From: Verrucomicrobiota bacterium
GTDB lineage: Bacteria; Verrucomicrobiota; Verrucomicrobiia; Opitutales; Opitutaceae
Assembly (NCBI GenBank): GCA_023428905.1
Contig: JAEYWP010000008.1
Location: 331,911 to 395,910, forward strand
DNA length: 64,000 bases
Direction: 5' to 3'
Shown here: piece by piece, positions 1-7,886 of the stretch
Position numbering within the stretch: the first letter of the stretch is position 1
Layout: the number at the start of each line of letters is the position of its first letter
Notes under the pieces: generated by a model
What the model was told of the DNA's origin: nothing
The model's database searches: none
Seen by the model: the letters and a program-made list of their open reading frames with translations, nothing else
Program-made: the position numbers and the translations under genes

Positions 1-2
1 CC

Positions 3-1214
3 CTCTTCCGCGACCGCCTGGCCAACCTCCGCTCCTGGTGGAAACGCTGCGAGCGCGTGGGAGCCGGCGGCTTCCTCGTCACCTCCTGGGAAGCCTACCG
101 CCTGGCCCTCGAAACCACCACCGTGGTCGACGCCGCGGCGGCCTCCTTTTGGCGGGGAAACACCCTGCAGGCCGCCACCCTATCCTCCCGGACGCACCGT
201 CCGACCGCGGCGTCAGACGCATCCCTCCTCGCTGCCGGCTTCCAACGCGCGTTTAGCCTCCCGGCGGCAGCCGCACGTCGCCACGCCCAGGCCGCCCTGG
301 CCGCCGACAAGTACCCATTTTCCGGCTACGCCGCTTGGGAGGTGAACGATCGGTGGGATCTCCGCGCCGGACTCTCCCGGTCCCGCGAGGTGTCCCGGCC
401 CGCACGCGCGCTGGACCGCCTGGCTGCCGGTGCGGAGCACCTGCATCCGGCCCTGGCGGCATCCCTGCGCTTTCGCGCCTACCTCGCCGCCCGCGAACAC
501 TTTGTCGCGGAATCGGCAGATCGGCTTTTCGCGGCGCGCCGCCGCCTCGCGCGCGGCGGGAGCTCCGCCGAGGAGAAAGCGCTCGTACAGATCACCGCAC
601 TGCTCGCTGCCGCGGAGCGGTTCGGCACAACCCTGGCGGCCGGAAGAACGGCGGCGCGGGCGATGTGGCGGCGAACGCGCGCTCCGTCAGCGAAAAATCA
701 GAACGCGGAGATCCTCGCGAAGGATGCGGTCCGCCTGCGCGCCCTCCGCGTCTTCCTCCGCGCCTGTCGACGGCGACCGGAACGCCTGCGGGAGGCCAAT
801 CCGGTCTGCGGAGCCTGGCAGCTGACGTTTACCGTGCGCAATATCGCCCCCGCCCTACAGCGGATCAGCGTAGAGTGTCAGGACAAAGACGGCGCCTGGC
901 ACGAGCTGCACGGGCGCCATTCCATCGAGTTTCAGGCAGACGCCGCGGAGCGTCGGGCCGACATCGCGCGCGCCTTTAGCGTTCCCGTGCCGGCGCACTC
1001 CACCCCGCTGCGCCTGGTGCTGCGAGGGCTGGGTCTGCTGGTGGTGGAGGACTTCCGGCTGACCGACGGAGTCGTGAGCATCCCGCTGGGAGTCGACGGC
1101 AAACGACGCCTGCGGTTGGGAAGACCCGCGCCCACTGTCGGTTTTCCCGATGTCCGCCAACTTCAGGACACGCACCTGCTCACGCCGCAAGCACGGCGAC
1201 GGCGGTCCCGCTGA
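3..1214 (+). CDS. Glycoside hydrolase-like protein, C-terminal part (5' truncated by window)
   Basis: The frame is open from base 3, upstream of the first possible start codon (GTG at 57), so this is the 3' part of a longer gene entering from the left. The visible 403 or so residues open with an Arg/Trp-rich stretch followed by GFLVTSWEAYRLAL and then a long helical region, ending in a beta-rich tail (about residues 285-370) and a very basic C-terminus. The opening resembles the end of the catalytic domain of secreted GH20-like hydrolases (hexosaminidase superfamily), but no catalytic residues are inside the window, so the family call is tentative. It converges on the TonB receptor gene downstream; the 239 bases between them hold only that gene's terminator. 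Confidence 0.45.
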   Translation, partial: LFRDRLANLRSWWKRCERVGAGGFLVTSWEAYRLALETTTVVDAAAASFWRGNTLQAATLSSRTHRPTAASDASLLAAGFQRAFSLPAAAARRHAQAALAADKYPFSGYAAWEVNDRWDLRAGLSRSREVSRPARALDRLAAGAEHLHPALAASLRFRAYLAAREHFVAESADRLFAARRRLARGGSSAEEKALVQITALLAAAERFGTTLAAGRTAARAMWRRTRAPSAKNQNAEILAKDAVRLRALRVFLRACRRRPERLREANPVCGAWQLTFTVRNIAPALQRISVECQDKDGAWHELHGRHSIEFQADAAERRADIARAFSVPVPAHSTPLRLVLRGLGLLVVEDFRLTDGVVSIPLGVDGKRRLRLGRPAPTVGFPDVRQLQDTHLLTPQARRRRSR

Positions 1215-1397
1215 CCGCATTGCCTTTTCGGTGTGCACATGCGTGAGGCAGCGGTGCGCCCCGGCCGTCGCGGGCTTGCGGTGGCGATGCGGCTCGGGTT
1301 TTCCGAGTCTTGATCGGCCCACGAGGAGCCAGCCAAACAAGCCTCCGTGTCGCCGCCTGTGTAAAAACGTGAGCAGTGCCCTAAACTCTCGTGGCAC

Positions 1398-1430
1398 AAA
1401 AAAGCCGGGCGCACAGGGCGCCCGGCCTTT
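1398..1430 (-). terminator. Rho-independent terminator of the first TonB receptor gene
   Basis: A 9-bp perfect GC stem (1404-1412 paired with 1418-1426, 5-nt loop) is followed on the minus strand by six T (plus-strand A run 1398-1403). It lies about 25 bases after the stop codon of the minus-strand TonB receptor gene. Confidence 0.9.
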
Positions 1431-1453
1431 GAAAACAAACCGTTGCGTGGAGC

Positions 1454-4066
1454 TTACCAGTCCTTGGCGATGCGGACGTAGGCAAACGCCTGTTCCGGAT
1501 CGTGCAGATCGGTGTTCCAGCCGGTCGGGGAGTTGTTGTCGAACGGAGGATCGCGATCGAGGACGTTGCGCACGCCGAGGGTGATGCGGGTCTTCCACAG
1601 GCCCTTGTAGGTCACCTGCGGGTTCACCACCACATGGGAGCCCACGTAACCCTCTTCCGAGTAGGTGAGGAAGCGGCCGATGTAGGCGACCAGGATGTCA
1701 GCCTCCCAGTCACCGCGGCTCCAGTTCACGTTGAACGTGCCGCGCCACTTGGGCTCGGTGTAGTCACCCGCAAACTCTTCACCCTGGAAGATGAAGTCGT
1801 ACATGTAGGTGGCGGACGCGCGGAAGAGGAAGCGGCCCAGGTTGTTCGTTTCCAGGTTATAGCGGGTCTCGAAGTCGAAGCCGCGGTAAGTCTGGCGGTC
1901 GATGTTGCGGTAGCGGTCGTTGATGTAGCTGATCACGCCGACCTGTTCACCGGCCGCAGGCGGGAGGCGCACCACGGAGCCCGGGAGGGTGAGTTCATTC
2001 TCGAGGATGAAGTCTTCACCGAGCTGGTTGATCAGGTTGCGCTGCTTGAACTGCAGCCAGTCCACACCAAACGTCCAACCCTTGAGCGCGCCGGACGTGG
2101 GCTCCCACTGCGCGCCGACGTAGATCGTATCGGTCTCTTCGGGCTGCAGATCGGGATTGCCGCCGCCGACGGTCTGGATCTGGCGAGGGGCGTCGTTGGG
2201 ACGACGAGGATCCTTCAGGGGCGAGCTCGAGAAGGACGTCACCTGGGAGGTGTAGAGGTAGGCAAGGTCAGGCGCCTTGAACGACTGGCCATAGGAACCG
2301 CGGAAGAGCAGGTCCTTCGTCGGGCGGTACGAAAGCGCCACCTTCGGCTTGGTGGTGTCACCGAAATCGCTGTAGTTTTCGTAACGAGCGGCGACCTGGG
2401 CCTCGAGGCCCTGGATGATCGGAATGCCGAGTTCGGCGTAGAAGGCGTACACGCGGCGATCGCCGTAGGTGCTGGTGCCTTCGGCACCGCCGATGATGTT
2501 GCCGTTTTCGTTGTCCTTGGTCTGGCGGTTCTCGAGTTCCTCCGAGCGGTACTCACCGCCGGTGGCAAACCCCACCGCGCCGGCGGGCAATTCGAAGATG
2601 TCACCGCCGACGTTGAAGTCGAAGGTGCGCAGTTCGAAGGTCGAGCTCGTCGGGTTGACGCCGGTGTAGTAGTTGGTGATCCGCGCGTCCTCGGGGCCAA
2701 ACGGGTTGGCGTAGAGAGTCTCGCCACCGAATTCGACGCCGTTGAGCGCGTCCTGGTACAGGTCGTCAAAGACGGTGCCACCGTTCTGGTTGGTCACGTC
2801 GTTGGAGGTGTGCATGCCGGCGACTTCCCACTTCCAGGTGTCGGCAAAACGACCCTCGACACCGAGGAGGATGCGGGGCGTCTCGGAGCGGACGTCGTTG
2901 ATGCGGTTGCCGGCCGAGGCCAGGCGCGCGTACCACTCGTCACCCAGGTCTTCGCCGAACGGATTGTTCGGGTTGCTTGCCGGGATGACCAGACCGCCCG
3001 GACCGGAACCGTTCTCCGTGTAGCTGAAAACCGGAGACGGGGCAGCCTCGATGCTCGATTCACTGCGGCGGAAGGAGACCTCGGCGAAGCCGGAAACCGT
3101 CGGGGTGAAGTCGAACTGGCCGCGGCCGTAGAAGCCATAGCTGCGGGTTTCCGGAATCAGGTCGGTGACCCGCTGGAAATCGTAGGTGCCGTGCGAGACG
3201 TCCGCGACGCTGAAGTCGGCCAGGGTCGGGTTCGCCTTCGGGGAGGACAGGGTGTAGTAGTCGCCGAGGCTCGGCACATAGACCAGGCCCGGGAAGGTGG
3301 CATAGGAGCGCAGGTCGTCGCCACCGCGGGAGGTCAGGTCGGCGGTCGAGCTGAAGCCGTAATCGCGGTCCTTGATCTTGTTGCGCTCTTTCCAGTCGAC
3401 CGTGAGCAGCAGCGAGGTGCGGCCGGAGGTCGTGCCGGTGACGGCGGAGAACTGCTTCTCAAAAGAGTCCGTGTCGAGGGTATTGCCGAAGCCGACCTCA
3501 GTGCTGAGGCCGTTGTAGTGCTTCCGCATCTTGATGTTGATCACGCCCGAGACGGCATCGGAGCCGTAGATGGCGGAACCCGCATCCTTCAGGATCTCGA
3601 TCGACTCAATCCCGGCCGTCGGGATGCTGTTGAAGTCGAACATCGTCTGCAGGCCGTTGAAGCCCGGCGTGCTGTAGGGAGCGGCGCGACGGCCGTTCAG
3701 GAGCACCAGCACGTTGTTGTTGCCGAGGCCGCGCATGTTCACCGAGGACGCACCGGGGGTGAAGCTGTTGTTCGAGCCGGCGGGCATCAGGTTGGAGCCG
3801 CTGACAAACGGCAGCGTGCGCAGCGCATCACCAATGTTGGTGTAGCCGCCGACGTCGATGTCCCTGCGGCCGAACACGGTGACCGGATTCGGACCTTCCG
3901 CGGCGATGCGGCTGACGCGGGAGCCCGTGACTTCGAAGCGCTCCATCACGGTGGTATCGCTCGGAGCCTGGGACGGAGCGGTCTGGGCGAGGAGAGTCGG
4001 CGCAAGCAGGGCCGACACACCAGCTGACAGCGCGGCGGCGGTCAGCGACGGGTGTAGTTTACTCAT
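1454..4066 (-). CDS. TonB-dependent outer membrane receptor (870 aa class)
   Basis: Outer membrane receptor that uses TonB/ExbBD energy to import a bound ligand. Residues 1-27 are a signal peptide ending LLAQ. A short linker leads to FEVTGSRV (about 44-51), the conserved start of the plug domain, which runs to about residue 190 and contains GLGNNNVLVLLNGRR and GSDAVSGVINIKM. The remainder is the 22-strand barrel, ending in aromatic Trp (AKDW), as expected for recognition by the outer membrane assembly machinery. Length is normal for the Xanthomonas-like TBDR group. The ligand cannot be deduced from sequence. The start is the ATG at 4064-4066; no Shine-Dalgarno sequence precedes it, but a G-free leader with a hairpin does. 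It is monocistronic with its own terminator. Confidence 0.93.
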   Translation of the reverse strand: MSKLHPSLTAAALSAGVSALLAPTLLAQTAPSQAPSDTTVMERFEVTGSRVSRIAAEGPNPVTVFGRRDIDVGGYTNIGDALRTLPFVSGSNLMPAGSNNSFTPGASSVNMRGLGNNNVLVLLNGRRAAPYSTPGFNGLQTMFDFNSIPTAGIESIEILKDAGSAIYGSDAVSGVINIKMRKHYNGLSTEVGFGNTLDTDSFEKQFSAVTGTTSGRTSLLLTVDWKERNKIKDRDYGFSSTADLTSRGGDDLRSYATFPGLVYVPSLGDYYTLSSPKANPTLADFSVADVSHGTYDFQRVTDLIPETRSYGFYGRGQFDFTPTVSGFAEVSFRRSESSIEAAPSPVFSYTENGSGPGGLVIPASNPNNPFGEDLGDEWYARLASAGNRINDVRSETPRILLGVEGRFADTWKWEVAGMHTSNDVTNQNGGTVFDDLYQDALNGVEFGGETLYANPFGPEDARITNYYTGVNPTSSTFELRTFDFNVGGDIFELPAGAVGFATGGEYRSEELENRQTKDNENGNIIGGAEGTSTYGDRRVYAFYAELGIPIIQGLEAQVAARYENYSDFGDTTKPKVALSYRPTKDLLFRGSYGQSFKAPDLAYLYTSQVTSFSSSPLKDPRRPNDAPRQIQTVGGGNPDLQPEETDTIYVGAQWEPTSGALKGWTFGVDWLQFKQRNLINQLGEDFILENELTLPGSVVRLPPAAGEQVGVISYINDRYRNIDRQTYRGFDFETRYNLETNNLGRFLFRASATYMYDFIFQGEEFAGDYTEPKWRGTFNVNWSRGDWEADILVAYIGRFLTYSEEGYVGSHVVVNPQVTYKGLWKTRITLGVRNVLDRDPPFDNNSPTGWNTDLHDPEQAFAYVRIAKDW

Positions 4067-4111
4067 GTTGGTAGTGTTGTAGTTCGGGGCCGTGGGTGAA
4101 GACTACGGCCC
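4067..4111 (-). promoter_or_regulatory. 5' leader: hairpin plus G-free spacer before TonB receptor
   Basis: On the minus strand a 7-bp stem GGGCCGT/ACGGCCC (plus coordinates 4087-4093 and 4105-4111) is followed by a spacer (4067-4084) with no G in 18 bases that runs directly into the ATG. No Shine-Dalgarno sequence is present. The same layout precedes the other four TonB receptor genes. Confidence 0.5.
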
Positions 4112-4196
4112 AGGAATCGAAGACCCTACCAGACGCGGCAGGTCCATGCAACTCTGCGCAACTTCAAAGCTCGGCCGCCCGCCGCGGCGGGCGGTG

Positions 4197-4628
4197 TTAC
4201 TTCAGGCGCTTCACATTCACCCACGCGCCATCCTTTAGCGTCAGCCGATGGTGACCGTGTTGGGACTCGATGATCTCGAGCTCCGGGGCGGTGGACGCCG
4301 GGAGGACATACTGGTCGGTGCCAACCTGCTTCCAAACCTGCCCATCCTCGAACTCAAAGACCGTGCCTCCCGACCAGCCGCGGAACTTGCCCTTGAGACG
4401 GGCGCGGTAGGGCAGCCCTTCCGTGCCGCGTTCACCAGCGGCGGTGGCGGCGGCGATTTCACCTTGGCGGCGGTACGCTTCCACCGCGGCGTTGAGGCGG
4501 GTGCGCTCCTCCGTGGTGAGCCGGCTGATTCCAAGCTGGTCGCGCTCGGCGGCGCTGAGGGAGTCGACAAAGTCCGCGCGCAGAGGCGCGACGAGAGCGA
4601 AGAGAACGATGGGCAGCAGGATGCGCAT
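4197..4628 (-). CDS. Small secreted protein of unknown function
   Basis: A 143-aa protein with a clear signal peptide (MRILLPIVLFALVAPLRA, residues 1-18). The mature part has a charged helical segment (about 22-65, ERDQLGISRLTTEERTRLNA) and a C-terminal beta-rich part (about 75-143) with FRGWSGGTVFEFEDGQVWKQ. This second part resembles small SH3-like beta barrels found in exported proteins, but I do not recognise a named family. It sits between two TonB receptor genes on the same strand, after the upstream receptor's terminator, so it probably has its own promoter. It is likely periplasmic. A genuine gene is supported by the signal peptide, but no function can be assigned. Confidence 0.72.
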   Translation of the reverse strand: MRILLPIVLFALVAPLRADFVDSLSAAERDQLGISRLTTEERTRLNAAVEAYRRQGEIAAATAAGERGTEGLPYRARLKGKFRGWSGGTVFEFEDGQVWKQVGTDQYVLPASTAPELEIIESQHGHHRLTLKDGAWVNVKRLK

Positions 4629-4715
4629 GGTCGAAAGCTGAACCTCGGCCGCCCGGCGCCAATCCCGGAACGCCTGTGCCGGGGCGGTTTCGTCGCGGGT
4701 GTGCGGCCGTAAACG

Positions 4716-4741
4716 AAAAAACCCGCCGGCGGACCGGCGGG
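4716..4741 (-). terminator. Rho-independent terminator of the second TonB receptor gene
   Basis: 8-bp stem CCCGCCGG/CCGGCGGG (4722-4729 and 4734-4741) with a 4-nt loop, followed on the minus strand by six T (A run 4716-4721). It lies 25 bases after the receptor stop codon. Confidence 0.9.
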
Positions 4742-4766
4742 CTGCAAGAGACCGGATGTGGTCGAC

Positions 4767-7643
4767 TCAGAACCGGCGCGACATCGAAACGTAGAGGAAG
4801 CGACCCTCCGAGTTGTAGATGAAACCCGGATACCCGTTGGAGTTGCCGCCGAAGCCGGAGGCAAAGGGAGGCTCCTTGTCGAAGAGGTTGCGGGCGCCGA
4901 CGGTCACGCGCGTATCCTTCAGCCAAAGGCCGTAGCGGTCGCGGAAGCGGTAGGAAACCTGGGCATCAAAGATCCAGGTGCTGTCGATCTGCCGCTCATT
5001 GCCGTCCGGATCGTAATCCAGGTAACCGTCGGTGAAGGTGGCGCCGAGTACGGTCGAAAAGCCACCGATGGCCCATTCCAGGGTGGTGCGGCCGCGCCAC
5101 TCCAAGTAGCCGTCGTCTGACGTCTCATCCGTGGCCAGACCCACCAATTCCTCCAGGGGCGCCCCGGGGGTGTCGCTCTCCTTGAAGGAGTCGGTGAAGG
5201 TGGCCGAGCCCGCGAGGGTGAAGATGCCGGCGCGGTCGGTTTCCAGGCGATACTCGCCGCCGAAGTCGAAGCCGCGGACCTTGGTCTCGCCCACGTTGAA
5301 GAAGACGGAATTCACCGTGCGGATGCTGCCGTCGGAGAAGAGGTCGACGCTCTCACCCGGCAGCAGACCACCCGGGGCAGGTGCACCGTCAGGGTCGACC
5401 CCGAAGAACCGGTTCACGGTGTCCTGGTAGTTGTTGTCCACCCGGCCGCGGCGCGTGATCTGCCAGTAGTCGACCGAGAGGCTGAGCCCGCGGACGGCTT
5501 CAATCTCCGGCGACCACACCACGCCCAGGTTGAAGGACTTGGTCTTTTCCGCGGCGAGGCGGCGGTTGCCGGCCACCGTCACGTCCTGCTCCGGCTCCAC
5601 GTCCCCGCTGCGCGGATCCTGGATGGGGCTGAGGGACGACGTCGGCGTGGAATAAAGCTCGTAGAGCGAGGGTTCCCGGTAGCCCTTGGACCAGCTGCTG
5701 CGCACGGTCAGAGTGTCGTCGACCGGCTGCCAGCGGAGCCCCACCTTGGGCACGGTGGCGTCGCGGTCGCTGGTCATGAAGCTCTCGTGGCGGGCGGAGA
5801 GGTTGGCCGAGAGGGTGTGGGCGCCCGGCGTGTCTTTCAGCAGGGGCACCTGTGCCTCGGCGAAGATGCCGCTGATCCAGCGTTGCCCCATGGTGGTGGC
5901 ATTGGGGGAGCTGCCGATCAGGTCGCCGGTGGCGCCAAACGGATCCGGGTACTGGTTCAACTCCTCGTGGCGGACGTCGCCGCCCAGGGCCACGCCGACC
6001 GTGCCGGCGGGGAGCTCAAAGAGTTCGCCGTTGGACGCGACAAAGGTGAACTGGCCCAGCTCGGACTCGTTCAGGTTCTTCACGTCGATCAGCGCAAAAT
6101 TGACCAGCCGTGCGTTGTTCGCGATGGAGTTCCGATAGTATCCGAACGGATTATACGGCTCGGTGGTCCCGATGTACTCCGAGCTCGCGGGATCAAAGAT
6201 CGGGTCCGCGGCGTTCATCAGCCGGTTGACCCGCGTGGCGGAGACAAGCGTGTCGCGGGAAGAGTCCTGGATCTGCGAATACGAAAACGCGGCGTCAAAG
6301 TTCCACGTCCCCAGCACGTCGGTGCCCTTGACGCCGACAGTGAGGAGGAGGGCGTCGGTCTCGTTGCGGTAGATCCGGTTGCCGAACTCGGCGAGCCGGG
6401 CGCGGGTGCCGCCGGTGATGTCGACGTTGAACGGATTGAACGGATTGTAGGCGCCGGCGACGGCTGCGCGCTCGCGGCCGTCCGGCAGGGCGAGGGGCGT
6501 GGCGGTGCGCGCGGGGATCACCAGTTCGACGCCCGAGCCGGAGAAGTTGCCGGTGGCGGACGGTGCGAGCTGGTTTTCGGTGCGGGCCCGCTGGTAGGAG
6601 GCGTCGAGGTAGGCGACGATGTTGTCGGTCCCGAAAACCTGGCGTTCGGCAAAGGCGAAGGCCCCGAGGTTTTCGCGATCGGGGTAGGCGCCGGCGGTCT
6701 CGTTGAAATTATACGCCGAAGCGCGGCCCGAGGAGTATTGGTAGGAGGTGGCGGGCAGCAGTCCGTTGTTGCCCGCGCCGGTACCGGAGTTGGCGTAAAA
6801 AGTGGCACCCGAAGGAAGGGCGCTTTCCGGCACGCCGGCCTCGAGGGCGGCTTCCCGGGTGATCTGGAGATTGAACGGGCTGGAGTTGCTGCTGAGGAAG
6901 GGCGGCACCTCGGAGTAGGCGCGATCGCGCGCGTAGATCGCGTTCTTTTTGCTGTAGTTGGCGCCCACCAGAATGTTGGTGCGGTCGCTCTGGGTGCCGG
7001 TGATGAAGGACGCCACCACCTCGCTCGAATCCTCGTCGGTGGTGTTGCCGTAGGTGATGGCGGCTTCGCTGCCGTCAAAGCCGCGACGCATCTTGATGTT
7101 GACCACACCTGCGACCGCGTCCGCGCCGTAGAGGGCGGAGGCGCCGTCCTTAAGCACCTCGATGCTCTCGACTGCGCTCAAGGGGATGGTGTTCAGGTCG
7201 ACGAAGGCGGTGGTGCCACCGGTGCCGACCGGATACACCGCGACGCGCCGGCCGTTGATCAGCACCAGGGTGGCCTCGGGCCCGAGGCCGCGCAGCGAGA
7301 TGGAGGTCGCGGCGGGAGTGAAGCCGGTGGCGTTGTTGGAGATCGGGACCGAGTTCGCGTTCGAGATCGTGACGCGCTGCAGCAGCTCGGAGGTGGAGGT
7401 GAAGCCGGACTGCTCGATCACCTTGCGGTCCAGTCGCACCACCGGCGAAGCGCCGGCGGTGAAGGCGGTTTCGGTGGTGGGGATGTAGGAGCCGGTGACG
7501 ACGAATTTCTCGAGCTTCTGCGGCTCGTCATCGGCGGCGACGGGGGCGGTCTGCGCGACCGCGTGGCTGAGGGAGAGGCCGGCGACGGCCGCGGCAGAAA
7601 ATGCGCGGGCCGCCGTCAGCTTTCGCGAACGGTGGATTTTCAT
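4767..7643 (-). CDS. TonB-dependent outer membrane receptor (958 aa)
   Basis: Signal peptide at residues 1-31 (cleavage after SHAVAQ), then KLEKFVVTGSYIPT, the variant plug entry motif of this group. The plug (about 45-210) contains GLGPEATLVLINGRRVAVYP and ALYGADAVAGVVNIKMRRG. A long beta barrel follows and ends in SMSRRF with the terminal Phe expected of outer membrane proteins. It is related to, but clearly distinct from, the two other short-class receptors nearby (TGSYIP rather than TGSR), which suggests a different ligand rather than recent duplication. The ligand is unknown. ATG start at 7641-7643, with a leader hairpin upstream and its own terminator downstream. Confidence 0.93.
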   Translation of the reverse strand: MKIHRSRKLTAARAFSAAAVAGLSLSHAVAQTAPVAADDEPQKLEKFVVTGSYIPTTETAFTAGASPVVRLDRKVIEQSGFTSTSELLQRVTISNANSVPISNNATGFTPAATSISLRGLGPEATLVLINGRRVAVYPVGTGGTTAFVDLNTIPLSAVESIEVLKDGASALYGADAVAGVVNIKMRRGFDGSEAAITYGNTTDEDSSEVVASFITGTQSDRTNILVGANYSKKNAIYARDRAYSEVPPFLSSNSSPFNLQITREAALEAGVPESALPSGATFYANSGTGAGNNGLLPATSYQYSSGRASAYNFNETAGAYPDRENLGAFAFAERQVFGTDNIVAYLDASYQRARTENQLAPSATGNFSGSGVELVIPARTATPLALPDGRERAAVAGAYNPFNPFNVDITGGTRARLAEFGNRIYRNETDALLLTVGVKGTDVLGTWNFDAAFSYSQIQDSSRDTLVSATRVNRLMNAADPIFDPASSEYIGTTEPYNPFGYYRNSIANNARLVNFALIDVKNLNESELGQFTFVASNGELFELPAGTVGVALGGDVRHEELNQYPDPFGATGDLIGSSPNATTMGQRWISGIFAEAQVPLLKDTPGAHTLSANLSARHESFMTSDRDATVPKVGLRWQPVDDTLTVRSSWSKGYREPSLYELYSTPTSSLSPIQDPRSGDVEPEQDVTVAGNRRLAAEKTKSFNLGVVWSPEIEAVRGLSLSVDYWQITRRGRVDNNYQDTVNRFFGVDPDGAPAPGGLLPGESVDLFSDGSIRTVNSVFFNVGETKVRGFDFGGEYRLETDRAGIFTLAGSATFTDSFKESDTPGAPLEELVGLATDETSDDGYLEWRGRTTLEWAIGGFSTVLGATFTDGYLDYDPDGNERQIDSTWIFDAQVSYRFRDRYGLWLKDTRVTVGARNLFDKEPPFASGFGGNSNGYPGFIYNSEGRFLYVSMSRRF

Positions 7644-7697
7644 GGGTCTTGTGTTGTTTCCAAGAGCAGCGTGGAGAAACCACGCTCAGTTCTCTTG
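7644..7697 (-). promoter_or_regulatory. 5' leader: nested hairpin plus G-poor spacer before TonB receptor
   Basis: On the minus strand an inner stem AGCGTGG/CCACGCT (7668-7674 and 7680-7686) is enclosed by CAAGAG/CTCTTG (7661-7666 and 7692-7697). The 17 bases up to the ATG contain one internal G (GACCC) and the A/C-rich core AAACAACACAA, with no Shine-Dalgarno sequence. Confidence 0.5.
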
Positions 7698-7845
7698 GGC
7701 GCCCACGTAGCAACTGCTGTACCGGATTCGCCGCCCCGCAGCTCAGTAGGGAGCCTGTTTGGTCACTAAACTCTGAATACTGGAGAATCCACCCGGCCCC
7801 CACAAAACCGCGCCCACCCGGACAAAACCAGCCCCTAGCAGCAAG

Positions 7846-7879
7846 CCTCCTCATGGATCAGGATGTATCCATGAGGAGG
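7846..7879 (-). terminator. 3' hairpin after the S9 peptidase gene
   Basis: Perfect 13-bp inverted repeat (7846-7858 and 7867-7879, 8-nt loop) starting 8 bases beyond the peptidase stop codon. No T run follows on the minus strand, so it may stabilise the 3' end or act as a factor-dependent terminator. Confidence 0.55.
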
Positions 7880-7886
7880 AGCAGGA

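Noticed and set aside
1502..4027. Very long open frame on the plus strand antisense to the first TonB receptor (similar ones at 5787-7769, 33794-36856 and 42619-46281)
   Set aside because: They mirror the receptor genes in high-GC sequence, are rich in Val/Gly/Arg/Ala with no domains, and lack signal peptides, whereas the opposite strand encodes complete receptors.
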